DNA of 64,000 bases from Actinomycetes bacterium. GTDB taxonomy: Bacteria; Actinomycetota; Actinomycetes; Streptosporangiales; Streptosporangiaceae. The stretch is from NCBI GenBank assembly GCA_025964575.1, contig JAOPYO010000054.1:1-64000 (forward strand), in the 5' to 3' direction. Under the pieces are notes generated by a model. It saw nothing but the letters and a program-made list of their open reading frames with translations. It did no database searches and was not told where the DNA came from. The number at the start of each line of letters is the position of its first letter. Within the stretch, counting starts at the first letter, position 1. Of the stretch, positions 44,262-52,119 are shown one piece after another. The position numbers were made by a program, and so were the translations under genes.

Positions 44262-45110
44262 ATGTCACGCATCCGAGTCACCCGCCGCGTCCTGATCGGC
44301 ACTGCTGCGGTCGCAGTGCTCGCGGGCGGCAGTTCCGCTGTCGCCCTGGCCGCCAGCTCTCCTTCCGCCAATGTCTATAAAGGCTGCCTGAGCAGCGCGG
44401 GCGCGCTCTACAACGTGCACCTCAACCCCAGCAAGGCGCCGACATGTCGGCTCCACGACAAGCAGATCACCTGGAACCAGACCGGTCCCACCGGACCGGC
44501 AGGAGCCACCGGGACCGCCGGGGCTGCGGGTTCTCAGGGTCTCAAGGGTGACACCGGAGCGGCAGGAGCCACCGGGACCGCCGGGGCTGCGGGTCCTCAG
44601 GGTCTCAAGGGTGACACCGGAGCGGCAGGAGCCCCCGGGACCGCCGGGGCTGCGGGTCCTCAGGGTCTCAAGGGTGACACCGGAGCGGCAGGAGCCGACG
44701 GGGCTGCGGGTCCCCAGGGTCTCAAGGGTGACACCGGAGCGGCAGGACCGGCTGGGGCGCAAGGCCCCAAAGGCGACACAGGTCCGCAGGGGCCCGCGGG
44801 ACCAGCCGTGCAAACAACAACAACCGTCCCATCGCGCTACACGTTTAGCACTAATGGTACGGGTCCGACTTTCCCTGCCTTCGCGTGTCCTGCTGGTTAC
44901 TACGGCAGTAGCGGCGGCTACGTGCTGGATCTTGGTCAGACGGAGCAGAACGTCGAAATCATCGGCGGGTACCCCGCCGTTTACGAACCCGCGGCTCATA
45001 ACTACGTTGCGGCTCACGCCGGACAGTCCGGTACCGCATGGCTGATGGGAATAAACACCAGCCCGTCCTCCACCGGCGGGATGTCGGTCTACATCACGTG
45101 CATCAAGTAG
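44262..45110 (+). CDS. Secreted collagen-like (Gly-X-Y) protein
   Basis: A 282-residue exported protein. Signal peptide with cleavage near ALAAS (about 32), then a short domain common in actinomycete secreted proteins (YKGCLSSAGALYNVHLNP...CRLHDKQITWNQTG), 36 uninterrupted Gly-X-Y triplets (about residues 75-185), and a C-terminal beta-rich domain with two Cys (FACPAGYYGSSGGYVL and YITCIK). Lys-Gly-Asp triplets recur, as in bacterial triple-helix proteins. No anchor is seen. Role is unknown; such proteins can form fibrils or bind surfaces. The C-terminal part has somewhat lower G+C than its neighbours, fitting an accessory origin. Confidence 0.87.
   Translation: MSRIRVTRRVLIGTAAVAVLAGGSSAVALAASSPSANVYKGCLSSAGALYNVHLNPSKAPTCRLHDKQITWNQTGPTGPAGATGTAGAAGSQGLKGDTGAAGATGTAGAAGPQGLKGDTGAAGAPGTAGAAGPQGLKGDTGAAGADGAAGPQGLKGDTGAAGPAGAQGPKGDTGPQGPAGPAVQTTTTVPSRYTFSTNGTGPTFPAFACPAGYYGSSGGYVLDLGQTEQNVEIIGGYPAVYEPAAHNYVAAHAGQSGTAWLMGINTSPSSTGGMSVYITCIK
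44502..44744 (+). repeat. 63-bp tandem repeat in the collagen-like gene
   Basis: Three 63-bp units and a fourth of 54 bp (one triplet shorter), nearly identical in DNA, each encoding seven Gly-X-Y triplets ending GLKGDTGAA. Such arrays can change length by slippage or recombination. Confidence 0.9.
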
Positions 45111-45348
45111 GGGGAGCCTTCCAACAAGGGCGCCGCTACGCGTCGCCGGGTCGGATCGGCCGCGCCGGGCATGCGGCCTCTCCGGGCCGGTCCCGGCGCG
45201 GCCGTCCGCCCTCCACCGCATAGGCCCAGCCATTGAAGAACCACGAGCAAGACTCAGACGGCAGATTGGGCGCCCTCCTCGGCCCCGAGTGTCCAGGCCC
45301 CGCCAGGCACGTCAAGGCCAAGCCGGGTTTGCTGCAATGCTTTGGCGT

Positions 45349-45966
45349 ATGTCAGACAGTGATCTCGTTGAGAGACTCCGCCGACGCGCCTACGACCCGG
45401 CCATGCGGCTCGACGAGGCATACGTCCCCCGCGATTGGCTCAGGCGAAAGTACGGTGACGAGGCAGTAGGCAAGATCACCGCGTGGGCTATTCGACGTAA
45501 TGGTTCAGAGGAGGCCGTCTTGGAGGCCGGAGCCCCGGAAGCGGTGGAGTTCTTCAAGGCCACCCCTCGTGAGCCTCCGTATCCACCGGTGACGGCCTCG
45601 GAACTGTTGACGGCTGAGCAGCGGATGGGTTGCCGATTGCCAGAGCTGCTCAGGCGCTTGTACACCGAGGTCGCCAACGGCGGGTTCGGACCCATGCCCG
45701 GAATCCTGGGGATCGCGCCCGCCGTCGAGGAGTACCTCAAGAGCCCGAAACTCAACGAGCCATTGGGATTCCCGCTGATCGACGCTGGGTGCACCACCTG
45801 GTGGTACGTGTCGCTGACGAAGCCAGGAAACTCTGTCTACCTGTTCGATTGGGATGTCTGGGACTACCCTGAGCGAGACTCTCCTGAGGTCGCCATCTGC
45901 CACACCGTCCCTACCCTGGCCGAATGGCTAGGACGGTGGGCGGACGAGCATGATGTTTGGCCCTAG
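45349..45966 (+). CDS. SMI1/KNR4-family protein
   Basis: A 205-residue cytoplasmic protein. The family core is visible at LTAEQRMGCRLPELLRRLYTEVANGGFGPMPGILGI and in the later WWYVSLTKPGNSVYLFDWDVWDY. Many bacterial SMI1/KNR4 proteins are immunity proteins against contact-dependent or secreted toxins, but no toxin gene is recognised beside it. The ATG at 45349 is chosen because the similarity begins soon after; ATGs at 45337 and 45289 are in frame. It ends at a strong bidirectional terminator. Confidence 0.8.
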   Translation: MSDSDLVERLRRRAYDPAMRLDEAYVPRDWLRRKYGDEAVGKITAWAIRRNGSEEAVLEAGAPEAVEFFKATPREPPYPPVTASELLTAEQRMGCRLPELLRRLYTEVANGGFGPMPGILGIAPAVEEYLKSPKLNEPLGFPLIDAGCTTWWYVSLTKPGNSVYLFDWDVWDYPERDSPEVAICHTVPTLAEWLGRWADEHDVWP

Positions 45967-45979
45967 CGGCGGCTCCCAG

Positions 45980-46018
45980 GTCAAAGGCCCCTTCCGATCT
46001 TCGGAAGGGGCCTTTGAC
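45980..46018. terminator. Strong bidirectional terminator
   Basis: A perfect 18-bp stem (45980-45997 with 46001-46018) and a 3-base loop lie between the convergent SMI1 and protease genes. Confidence 0.85.
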
Positions 46019-46063
46019 GTGGTCACACCAGGCCTGGAACGCCTACGAACTCGGTCGGCAGGT

Positions 46064-46846
46064 TCAGGGAAGCGTGACGAATTTGCCGAGGAACTGCCGC
46101 GCCGAGGTGGTGTCCAGCCGGTAGTCGAAGTTGGTCGCCTTACAGGCATCGTCGTCTCCGCTGATGCTCGTGGCCACGAGCAGGTCCGAGGTCGGTCCTC
46201 CCATGAAGTTCGGGCCTCCTGAGTCGCCGTAGCAGGATCCACCGTCGCCCCGGGAGCGGTTCAGTGCCAGCTTGAGCCACGAGCCGGTGAGGGCGTTGAA
46301 GGAGATGGACGTCCGGTTGCGTGTGTCGGTGTAAGTGAACTTCAGCTTTTTGGTCGGCTTTTTGGTCGGGTTCAGCGAGCCAAACCCCACGGGGGTGAAT
46401 GTCGCCGTCTTCAGGCTGTTGTCGGCCTTGAGGCGGTCGAGCATGCCCGCAACGGGCAGTCTGGCGGGCTTGATGTTCGGGACCGCCTTGCTGAAGACGA
46501 CAACGGCCATGTCATAGAGATCGGACTTCTTGGCGTTGTATCGCGAGTCAGCCACGTAGCGACCGGTGTAGACATCGGCCCCAAGCTGGTAGTGGCTGGC
46601 GAACGAGACCTTGGCGGTCTTCTGCTTTGGATGCCCGCAGTGGGCGGCGGTGAGGAAGACGGTCGGCGAGATGAGCGTGCCGGTGCAGTACGACCACGTG
46701 CCGTCTGGGTATGGCTTGCCGGCGATCAGGGCTCCCACCTGTGGGTGATTGGTCCCGTCGGGGGAGCCGTTGGTGATGGCCCATGCGGGGGAGGCGACAC
46801 CAGCGATCAGTGCGGCAAGAATCATGACAAATGGGACAAATCGCAT
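46064..46846 (-). CDS. Secreted trypsin-like serine protease
   Basis: A 260-residue exported S1-family protease. Signal peptide FVMILAALIAGVASPAWA, then ITNGSPDGTNHPQVGALI. Triad: His in FLTAAHCGHP, Asp in SDLYDMAVVVF, Ser in SCYGDSGGPNF. There is no visible propeptide. The length and GDSGGP motif are normal. It is not clearly tied to its neighbours. The start is preceded by TAAAGT, suggesting a leaderless mRNA. Confidence 0.92.
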   Translation of the reverse strand: MRFVPFVMILAALIAGVASPAWAITNGSPDGTNHPQVGALIAGKPYPDGTWSYCTGTLISPTVFLTAAHCGHPKQKTAKVSFASHYQLGADVYTGRYVADSRYNAKKSDLYDMAVVVFSKAVPNIKPARLPVAGMLDRLKADNSLKTATFTPVGFGSLNPTKKPTKKLKFTYTDTRNRTSISFNALTGSWLKLALNRSRGDGGSCYGDSGGPNFMGGPTSDLLVATSISGDDDACKATNFDYRLDTTSARQFLGKFVTLP

Positions 46847-46852
46847 GCAGGC

Positions 46853-46858
46853 ACTTTA
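46853..46858 (-). promoter_or_regulatory. -10 element of the protease promoter
   Basis: TAAAGT on the minus strand ends six bases before the ATG at 46846, which fits a leaderless transcript. No ribosome site is present. Confidence 0.45.
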
Positions 46859-47029
46859 GTCGGCCTTGGGCCCCACATGAAATAAAACGGAAAAGATCTA
46901 CTTTCGGGGTGATCGGGCGCTTTACCTGGCGATACGAGAATCCGTACCTCTGCGGTGGGGTGGGACGGTCACGACCGGGCTGTCCGTGAACATGACCGTA
47001 TGCGCTTTGGCGGACTGCCCGGAGCCGTG

Positions 47030-47350
47030 TCAGTCGAGGGTCGAGCCCAGGTCCACGGTCGAGTCTGCGGCTGGCGGGTGCATCACTGGATGACTGCCCA
47101 GTGGTGTGACGGTGACGTTCATCCATGGCCACGCCGGCAGGCTCGAGATGGCGGCGTGGAGCGCGTCGGCGTCCTGGCAGGCCCAGACACCGACGTTGGC
47201 CAGCCGTCCGGGGATCCGCCAGATCGAGGTGATGACACCTGCCTCGCGCAGGGCGATTCCGCGGCTCAGTTCGCGGTCGAGCAGCGCCTGCCGGTCATCG
47301 CTGGGCATGGTGGGCGGCAGGCTGGTCTCGATGTGCACGAGGAAGTTCAC
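47030..47350 (-). CDS. Muconolactone delta-isomerase-like protein
   Basis: A 106-residue protein with the CatC family pattern: FLVHIETSLPPTMP at the N terminus, then LREAGVITSIWRIPGRLANVGVWACQDADALHAAISSLPAWPWMNVTVTPLGSHP. CatC moves a double bond in muconolactone during ortho-cleavage of catechols. Relatives of this small ferredoxin-like fold also act on other lactones. The GTG at 47350 begins 11 bases past the stop of the VOC gene, so it is the last gene of the operon starting at 49881. Confidence 0.82.
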   Translation of the reverse strand: MNFLVHIETSLPPTMPSDDRQALLDRELSRGIALREAGVITSIWRIPGRLANVGVWACQDADALHAAISSLPAWPWMNVTVTPLGSHPVMHPPAADSTVDLGSTLD

Positions 47351-47361
47351 GCGGGGCCCGG

Positions 47362-47844
47362 TCAGTCGCAGACCGTGTCCGGTGCGGTGAGCCGTGTCGG
47401 CGGCTGCACCAGTTCGTGGACGATGTCGTCCGGGCCGTGGAAGTACACAGCCGCTCCGCCGGCGTTGACGCCCGCGGTGATGGTGTTCGGTTCGGAGAAG
47501 AACCGGACGCCGAGTTTCCGGAGCCGGTTGTATTCGGCGTTGAGGTCTTCCACGGCGAACGCGAGGTGGGCGGCGCCTGGATTGCAGATGTTGATGTCTC
47601 CGCGGGCGCCGCGTGGAATCACGTACTGGACCAGTTCCAAATGGTGGCCCGAGGGCGTCGGTACGTCGCCGATCCGGATCTGGGCAACACGCAGTTGAGC
47701 GTCGGGATAGCCGACGAGGCTGCGGGTGTAGGCGTTGGCCTGTTCCTGTCGATGGACGCAGACACAACCGAGCGCGTCGGTGTAGAACTCGACGGCCTTG
47801 TCCAGGTCGGAGACTGTGAAGCTGAAGTGCCAAACGGCGCGCAT
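47362..47844 (-). CDS. VOC-family (glyoxalase/extradiol-dioxygenase-like) protein
   Basis: A 160-residue single vicinal-oxygen-chelate protein with two beta-alpha-beta modules: VWHFSFTVSDLDKAVEFYTDALGC and HLAFAVEDLNAEYNRLRKLGV, with metal-ligand candidates His (VWHF), Glu (HHLELVQY), His (AAHLAF) and Glu (DDIVHELVQ). Members isomerise, open or epimerise small organic acids. The ATG at 47844 has GGAAAGG about 8 bases before it. It lies 16 bases after the SDR gene. Confidence 0.87.
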   Translation of the reverse strand: MRAVWHFSFTVSDLDKAVEFYTDALGCVCVHRQEQANAYTRSLVGYPDAQLRVAQIRIGDVPTPSGHHLELVQYVIPRGARGDINICNPGAAHLAFAVEDLNAEYNRLRKLGVRFFSEPNTITAGVNAGGAAVYFHGPDDIVHELVQPPTRLTAPDTVCD

Positions 47845-47860
47845 GCGCGAGGCCTTTCCG

Positions 47861-48646
47861 CTAGTCGAATTCGAGGCCGCCACAGATGTTGATGGCCTGT
47901 CCGGTGACGTAGTTGAAGTTCTCGCCGATCAGAAGCGTGGCGATGTCGGCGATCTCTTTGGGCGTGGAGAGACGGCCTAGCGGAATCTTGGCGAGCATGG
48001 AGGCCGCGATGTCATCGGGACTTCGTGACTCGACTTCGGCCCGGCGGCGGGTATTGCGCTGGGTCATGGGAGTGTCGACCATGCCTGGACACAATGCGTT
48101 GACCCGGATCCGGTGTGGGGCGAGCGCGACGGCAGCGGATCGGACGACGCTGATGACCGCGGCTTTGCTGGCCGCATAGTCGGCCGCGTCGGCTCGCGGG
48201 CCGCGACCCGCGACGCTGGAGATGGCGACCATAGCCCCGGGCAGGCCGTCGTCGGCCATCGCCGACGCACACGCCTGCAACACCAGGAACGTGCCGGTCA
48301 GATTGACCCGCAGGGTTGTTGTCCAGCTGTCGACGGGGAGTTCGAGAAACGGGTGAACCGCCATGATCCCAGCGGCGGTCACCACAGCGGTCGGTGTTCC
48401 GAGCCGCTGCCTGGTGCGGGTGAGCGCCTCGTGTACGGAATCGTGGTCGCCGACGTCGACTCCCACTGCCAGGGCCTCGCGACCCGCGCCGGCGACCAGG
48501 TTGGCGACGGAGGATGCCGCCGCCTCATCAAGGTCCCAGAGAGCGACGGCGTGGCCGGCCTCGGCAAGCGCACGTGCGGTGGCCGCGCCGATCCCGGCGG
48601 CAGCGCCGGTGACGACCGCGACAGGGGGTCCCGAGCGGTTCGTCAT
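47861..48646 (-). CDS. Short-chain dehydrogenase/reductase
   Basis: A 261-residue NAD(P)-dependent oxidoreductase. Cofactor motif VTGAAAGIGAATA, NAG-equivalent TAAGIMAV, catalytic Ser in VAISSVAGRG and the YxxxK in ADYAASKAAVI, and the family-typical PGMVDTPM and YVTGQAINICGGLEFD. The Asp of ALWDLDE suggests NAD rather than NADP. Its start overlaps the stop of the upstream solute-binding-like gene (4 bases). Likely oxidises a hydroxyl group of the compound handled by the cluster. Confidence 0.93.
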   Translation of the reverse strand: MTNRSGPPVAVVTGAAAGIGAATARALAEAGHAVALWDLDEAAASSVANLVAGAGREALAVGVDVGDHDSVHEALTRTRQRLGTPTAVVTAAGIMAVHPFLELPVDSWTTTLRVNLTGTFLVLQACASAMADDGLPGAMVAISSVAGRGPRADAADYAASKAAVISVVRSAAVALAPHRIRVNALCPGMVDTPMTQRNTRRRAEVESRSPDDIAASMLAKIPLGRLSTPKEIADIATLLIGENFNYVTGQAINICGGLEFD

Positions 48647-49881
48647 GGGGTGGCCGTGGCGGCGAGCAGGTCGTTGAGCTGTGTGTGCGCGGCGGCGAGT
48701 GCGGATTGCCCGGCGGCGTCGACGACGACCGCCCGCATCATCTCGTTGAGGATGCCAGCGATCTCCGGCCATCTAGGGTCGGCGGGAACCGACCGCGCAT
48801 GGAGGTGCGCTTCCTCGAGGACTTCGTAGTAGGGGGCGATGGCCTGCACGCGGGGGTCGGCCCAGGAGTCGCGGCGGGTGGCCGATCCACCGCCGAGTGC
48901 CGTTCGCACGTCCATTTCATGGCCGGCCAGGCGCCGGATGAGATCGATGGCCCGGTCGGGGTCACGGCTTCCGGCCGGGACAGTGAGGACCCAGTAGGCG
49001 TTCATGGTGACCGCTGACCCATCGGGGCCTTCGCCCCCGGGTGCTGGTGCGCACGCGATGAGATCGTGGGTAGGCGAGGCCGGGTCGGCTGAAAGGGCTG
49101 CGAATCCGCACCAGTTGACCATCATCGCCGCTTCTCCGTCGGCGAACCGGATGCCGGAGGCGACACTGTCCCACTCGGCCGCAGCGGGGTCGACGACGCG
49201 GTCGACGTGCCACAGGTCGTGAATGAACCCGATCGCCTCCTTCGCCGCAGGCTCCGACAATCCTGATCGGCCGGAGGAGTCGATCAGCTCGCCGCCGCGG
49301 CTCCACAGATGCATCAGAAAGTCGTAGACGTTGTTGTGCTCGTCGGGGAACCCGGCCAGCACCGTGCCGTACCGTCCCTCGGAGGGCCGAGTGAACCACA
49401 GTGCTTGGTCGCGGTACTGCGACCACGTGCGCGCGGGCGCAAGCGGATAGCCGAACTTCTCGGCGAACCCGGCCTGCTCGGCGGGGTCGGAGTAGAGGTC
49501 GGTGCGGTACAGCATCAGAACGGGGCCGTCGTGGTAGGCGACGCCATAGGTTCTGCCATCCGGGCCGAGCTGCAGCTCGCGCAACGACGGCACCCACGCC
49601 GCCGGCCACCCGTCAGGAGGCGCCGTCGCGAAGTGCTCGTCAAGGGGGAGGAGAGCTCCGGAGGAGATCAGTGACGGCAGCCAGTCGCTGATCAGCATCA
49701 ACACGTCGTAGTCACCGGAGCCGGCTGCGTCCTCGTTGAGCACCCGTGTCTGCAGGTCACCGATTTCGACGAGCTCGAACCGCGCGTCCACGTCGGGAAG
49801 CGCCTGGAACTGGGCGGTCAGCGCCCGCTCGAAGCCATCGAACTTCCTGCCGAGGAGGACGAGAGGTTGTACCTCAGACAT
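48643..49881 (-). CDS. Solute-binding-like (ABC family 1) protein without export signal
   Basis: A 412-residue protein with the family 1 sugar-binding fold: GDYDVLMLISDWLPSLISSGALLPLDEHF, GRTYGVAYHDGPVLMLYRTDLY, FADGEAAMMVNWCG and NAYWVLTVPAGSRDPDRAIDLIRRL. Unlike true binding proteins it starts directly with MSEVQPLVLLGRKFDG: no signal peptide, Tat motif or lipobox is present, even in the frame upstream to 49998. The operon has no matching permease. It may bind a metabolite in the cytoplasm or the export signal may be lost. The ATG at 49881 is 9 bases after GGAGA; 49887 is an alternative. First gene of the SDR-VOC-isomerase operon. Confidence 0.85.
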   Translation of the reverse strand: MSEVQPLVLLGRKFDGFERALTAQFQALPDVDARFELVEIGDLQTRVLNEDAAGSGDYDVLMLISDWLPSLISSGALLPLDEHFATAPPDGWPAAWVPSLRELQLGPDGRTYGVAYHDGPVLMLYRTDLYSDPAEQAGFAEKFGYPLAPARTWSQYRDQALWFTRPSEGRYGTVLAGFPDEHNNVYDFLMHLWSRGGELIDSSGRSGLSEPAAKEAIGFIHDLWHVDRVVDPAAAEWDSVASGIRFADGEAAMMVNWCGFAALSADPASPTHDLIACAPAPGGEGPDGSAVTMNAYWVLTVPAGSRDPDRAIDLIRRLAGHEMDVRTALGGGSATRRDSWADPRVQAIAPYYEVLEEAHLHARSVPADPRWPEIAGILNEMMRAVVVDAAGQSALAAAHTQLNDLLAATATP

Positions 49882-49897
49882 GGTCATATCTCTCCGT

Positions 49898-49909
49898 TCA
49901 AACGTTTGA
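49898..49909. promoter_or_regulatory. LacI-type operator, copy 1
   Basis: The perfect palindrome TCAAACGTTTGA lies in the 52-bp gap between the divergent solute-binding-like and Gfo/Idh genes. It is the same 12-bp site as at 59363-59374, and a lacI-type gene lies 1.1 kb away. Confidence 0.8.
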
Positions 49910-49933
49910 CCATTCTTAGCACGCGGTGGTGAG

Positions 49934-51058
49934 ATGGGGGAAGACATCATCGAGAGTCCCGTGGAGTGTGCCCCTGTGCTGGACGTCTTCGCTTCCATAG
50001 CCGAGGCCTGCGACCTGACCGTTCCTGAGCGTCACCGCCGGGCGATCGGAGTCGTCGGCGCGGGCGCCATCGTCCAGGTCGGCCATCTGCCGGCCTACCA
50101 GCGGGCAGGTCTGCAGGTCGCGGGTATCTGCGACCTACACCCCGAGCGTGCCGAGGAGGTCCGTGACCGGTTCGGGCTGGCCCGCACCTTCACGCTGGAG
50201 GAGCTGCTCGACGACCCGGCCATCGAGGTGGTCGACATCGCGGTCGTGCCTGAGGCCCAACCAGAGATCGTGCGCCGCGCGCTGATGGCCGGTAAGCATG
50301 TTCTGGCGCAGAAGCCTCTCGCCGTCGACAGCACCATCGGCGCCGAACTGGCCGAACTCGCCCGGAAGCAGGACCGCAAGCTGGTGGTGAACCAGCAGAT
50401 GCGCTACGGCGAGGGCATCGCCGCCGCCCGGGCGATCGTCGAGGCGGGCTGGCTCGGAGAACCGACCGCGTTCACGATGGAGGTGAATATCAGCACCGAC
50501 TGGTCGGCCTGGGAGTGGCTGGTGGCTTCGCCGAGACTGGACCTGATGTACCACTCGATCCACTACTTCGATTCCATCCGGTCGGTCCTGGGCACACCCC
50601 AGCGTGTTTTCTGCGCAGCCGGTCGCCGGCCCGGGCAGATCGCGGCGGGTGAGACCCGGACGATGACCACGTTCCTCTACGAAGACGGCCGCCGCGGCCT
50701 CGTGCACGTCAACCATGAGAACCTCACGGGCGACTTCACGGCTCGCTTTCGCATCGATGGTTCACAGGGCAGCCTCCGGGGCACGATCGGGTTGCTGTAC
50801 GACTACCCGTACGGTCGGCCGGACACTCTCGAGGTGAACGGGATGGCGCTGCCAACCGATGGATGGCTGCCCTATCCGGTGACGACCCGATGGGTCCCTG
50901 ACGCGTTCGTCGGCCCGATGCGGGCGCTGCTGGCCGAGGTCGCGGACGGCACACCGGCGCCGACCAGCGGTGCGGACAATCTGGAGACGCTGCGGGTCGT
51001 GGAGGCGTGCTACGCGTCGATCAACAGCGGTGACGCCGTACAGGTGGCCCGACCGTGA
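49934..51058 (+). CDS. Gfo/Idh/MocA-family oxidoreductase
   Basis: A 374-residue NAD(P)-dependent sugar or cyclitol oxidoreductase. Rossmann motif IGVVGAGAIVQVGHLPAYQ (about 37), and the loop GKHVLAQKPLAVD, where the usual EKP is QKP with the catalytic Lys kept. Then NQQMRYGEGIAAARAIVEAGWLGEP and a C-terminal beta-sheet domain. Residues 1-35 precede the conserved start, so a later GTG start is possible. The next gene, lacI-type, begins inside its stop codon (4-base overlap), so the enzyme and regulator are co-expressed. Likely oxidises or reduces a sugar-like intermediate. Confidence 0.9.
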   Translation: MGEDIIESPVECAPVLDVFASIAEACDLTVPERHRRAIGVVGAGAIVQVGHLPAYQRAGLQVAGICDLHPERAEEVRDRFGLARTFTLEELLDDPAIEVVDIAVVPEAQPEIVRRALMAGKHVLAQKPLAVDSTIGAELAELARKQDRKLVVNQQMRYGEGIAAARAIVEAGWLGEPTAFTMEVNISTDWSAWEWLVASPRLDLMYHSIHYFDSIRSVLGTPQRVFCAAGRRPGQIAAGETRTMTTFLYEDGRRGLVHVNHENLTGDFTARFRIDGSQGSLRGTIGLLYDYPYGRPDTLEVNGMALPTDGWLPYPVTTRWVPDAFVGPMRALLAEVADGTPAPTSGADNLETLRVVEACYASINSGDAVQVARP

Positions 51059-52092
51059 GCGAGCGTAAAGGTGCACGAGCGCGGGTGACCCTCGCCGACG
51101 TCGCCAAGCTGGCTTGCGTCGACCGGTCCGTGGTCTCCCGAGTCGTCAACAACGACGATCGACTGGTGATCAAGAAAGAGACCCGCGCCCGAGTGCTCGA
51201 TGCGATCAGGGAACTGCAATACCACCCGAACGCTGCCGCGCGGAGCCTGCGCACGGCGCAGTCGGGCACGTTCGGCTTGTTCATCCCGGACTTCGCCAAT
51301 CCCATTTATGCCGAGATCATCAAAGGCGCTGAGCAGGCGGCCATGGAGCAGGGTTGCCTGCTGCTCACCGGCACCGCGTTCGAAGATCGCCCGGAGCGAT
51401 ATGTGGAGATGCTGGCTTCGGGTCGGGTGGAGGGCTTGATCCTCGCGGCCGACCGGCTGGCCCCCGCGACGATCGAAGCGATGATTGCGACCGGCCGGCC
51501 GGTTGTATCGGTCAATCAGACGATCCCTGGGGTGCGGCGCAGCATCGTCGCTGACGATGAGCGCGCGGCCGGAATCGCCGTGCGGCACCTGGTCGAACTC
51601 GGACACGAGCGGATCGGGCACATCCGCGGTCCGGCTTCCAGTGACACTGCCAAACGACGGCTCGGTGGTTACGTGCAGGCACTGCACGCGGCGGGGCTGG
51701 ACTACGACCCGGACCTGGTGGTCGGCGCGGGCTACACCATCGAGACCGGTGCCGAGGCGATGCGCGAGCTGCTGGCCGCCACGGACCCACCGACCGCAGT
51801 GCTCGTCGCGAACGTCGCCTCCGCCATGGGCGCGCTGACCGCAGCCCGCGCCGGCGGGGTGCGGGTCCCGGACGACATGTCGGTCGCCGCCATCCACGAC
51901 ATCCCGCTGGCGGCGAATCTGTGGCCGGCATTGACGACGGTTCGGATGCCGCTGCCCGAGATGGGGCGCGCGGGAGTGCTCGCACTGATCGGGGAGGACG
52001 CCTATCTGGAGGGGAACACGGTGGTGCGAGATCCCACCCAGCTCATCGTCCGCGAGAGCACCGGCGCGCCGGCGGACCACCGCACGCGGTAG
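51055..52092 (+). CDS. LacI-family transcriptional regulator of the catabolic cluster
   Basis: A 345-residue repressor type. N-terminal helix-turn-helix: VTLADVAKLACVDRSVVSRVVNND (about 11-34), the hinge-region YHPNAAARSLRTAQS, then a periplasmic-binding-like effector domain from TFGLFIPDFANPIYAEIIKGAEQAA onward. The C-terminal blocks ISIxGxxD-like VAAIHDIPLAANLWPALTTVRMP fit the family. It presumably binds TCAAACGTTTGA sites at 49898-49909 and 59350-59374, a palindrome of the type LacI proteins use. The effector would be a substrate or intermediate of the pathway. It ends 27 bases from the convergent permease gene. Confidence 0.93.
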   Translation: MSERKGARARVTLADVAKLACVDRSVVSRVVNNDDRLVIKKETRARVLDAIRELQYHPNAAARSLRTAQSGTFGLFIPDFANPIYAEIIKGAEQAAMEQGCLLLTGTAFEDRPERYVEMLASGRVEGLILAADRLAPATIEAMIATGRPVVSVNQTIPGVRRSIVADDERAAGIAVRHLVELGHERIGHIRGPASSDTAKRRLGGYVQALHAAGLDYDPDLVVGAGYTIETGAEAMRELLAATDPPTAVLVANVASAMGALTAARAGGVRVPDDMSVAAIHDIPLAANLWPALTTVRMPLPEMGRAGVLALIGEDAYLEGNTVVRDPTQLIVRESTGAPADHRTR

Positions 52093-52119
52093 TCCGCCGA
52101 CGTCTACCGCGATGACGGG

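Noticed and set aside
44502-44744. Tandem 63-bp units considered as a mobile or CRISPR repeat
   Set aside because: Contiguous without spacers and encode Gly-X-Y triplets.
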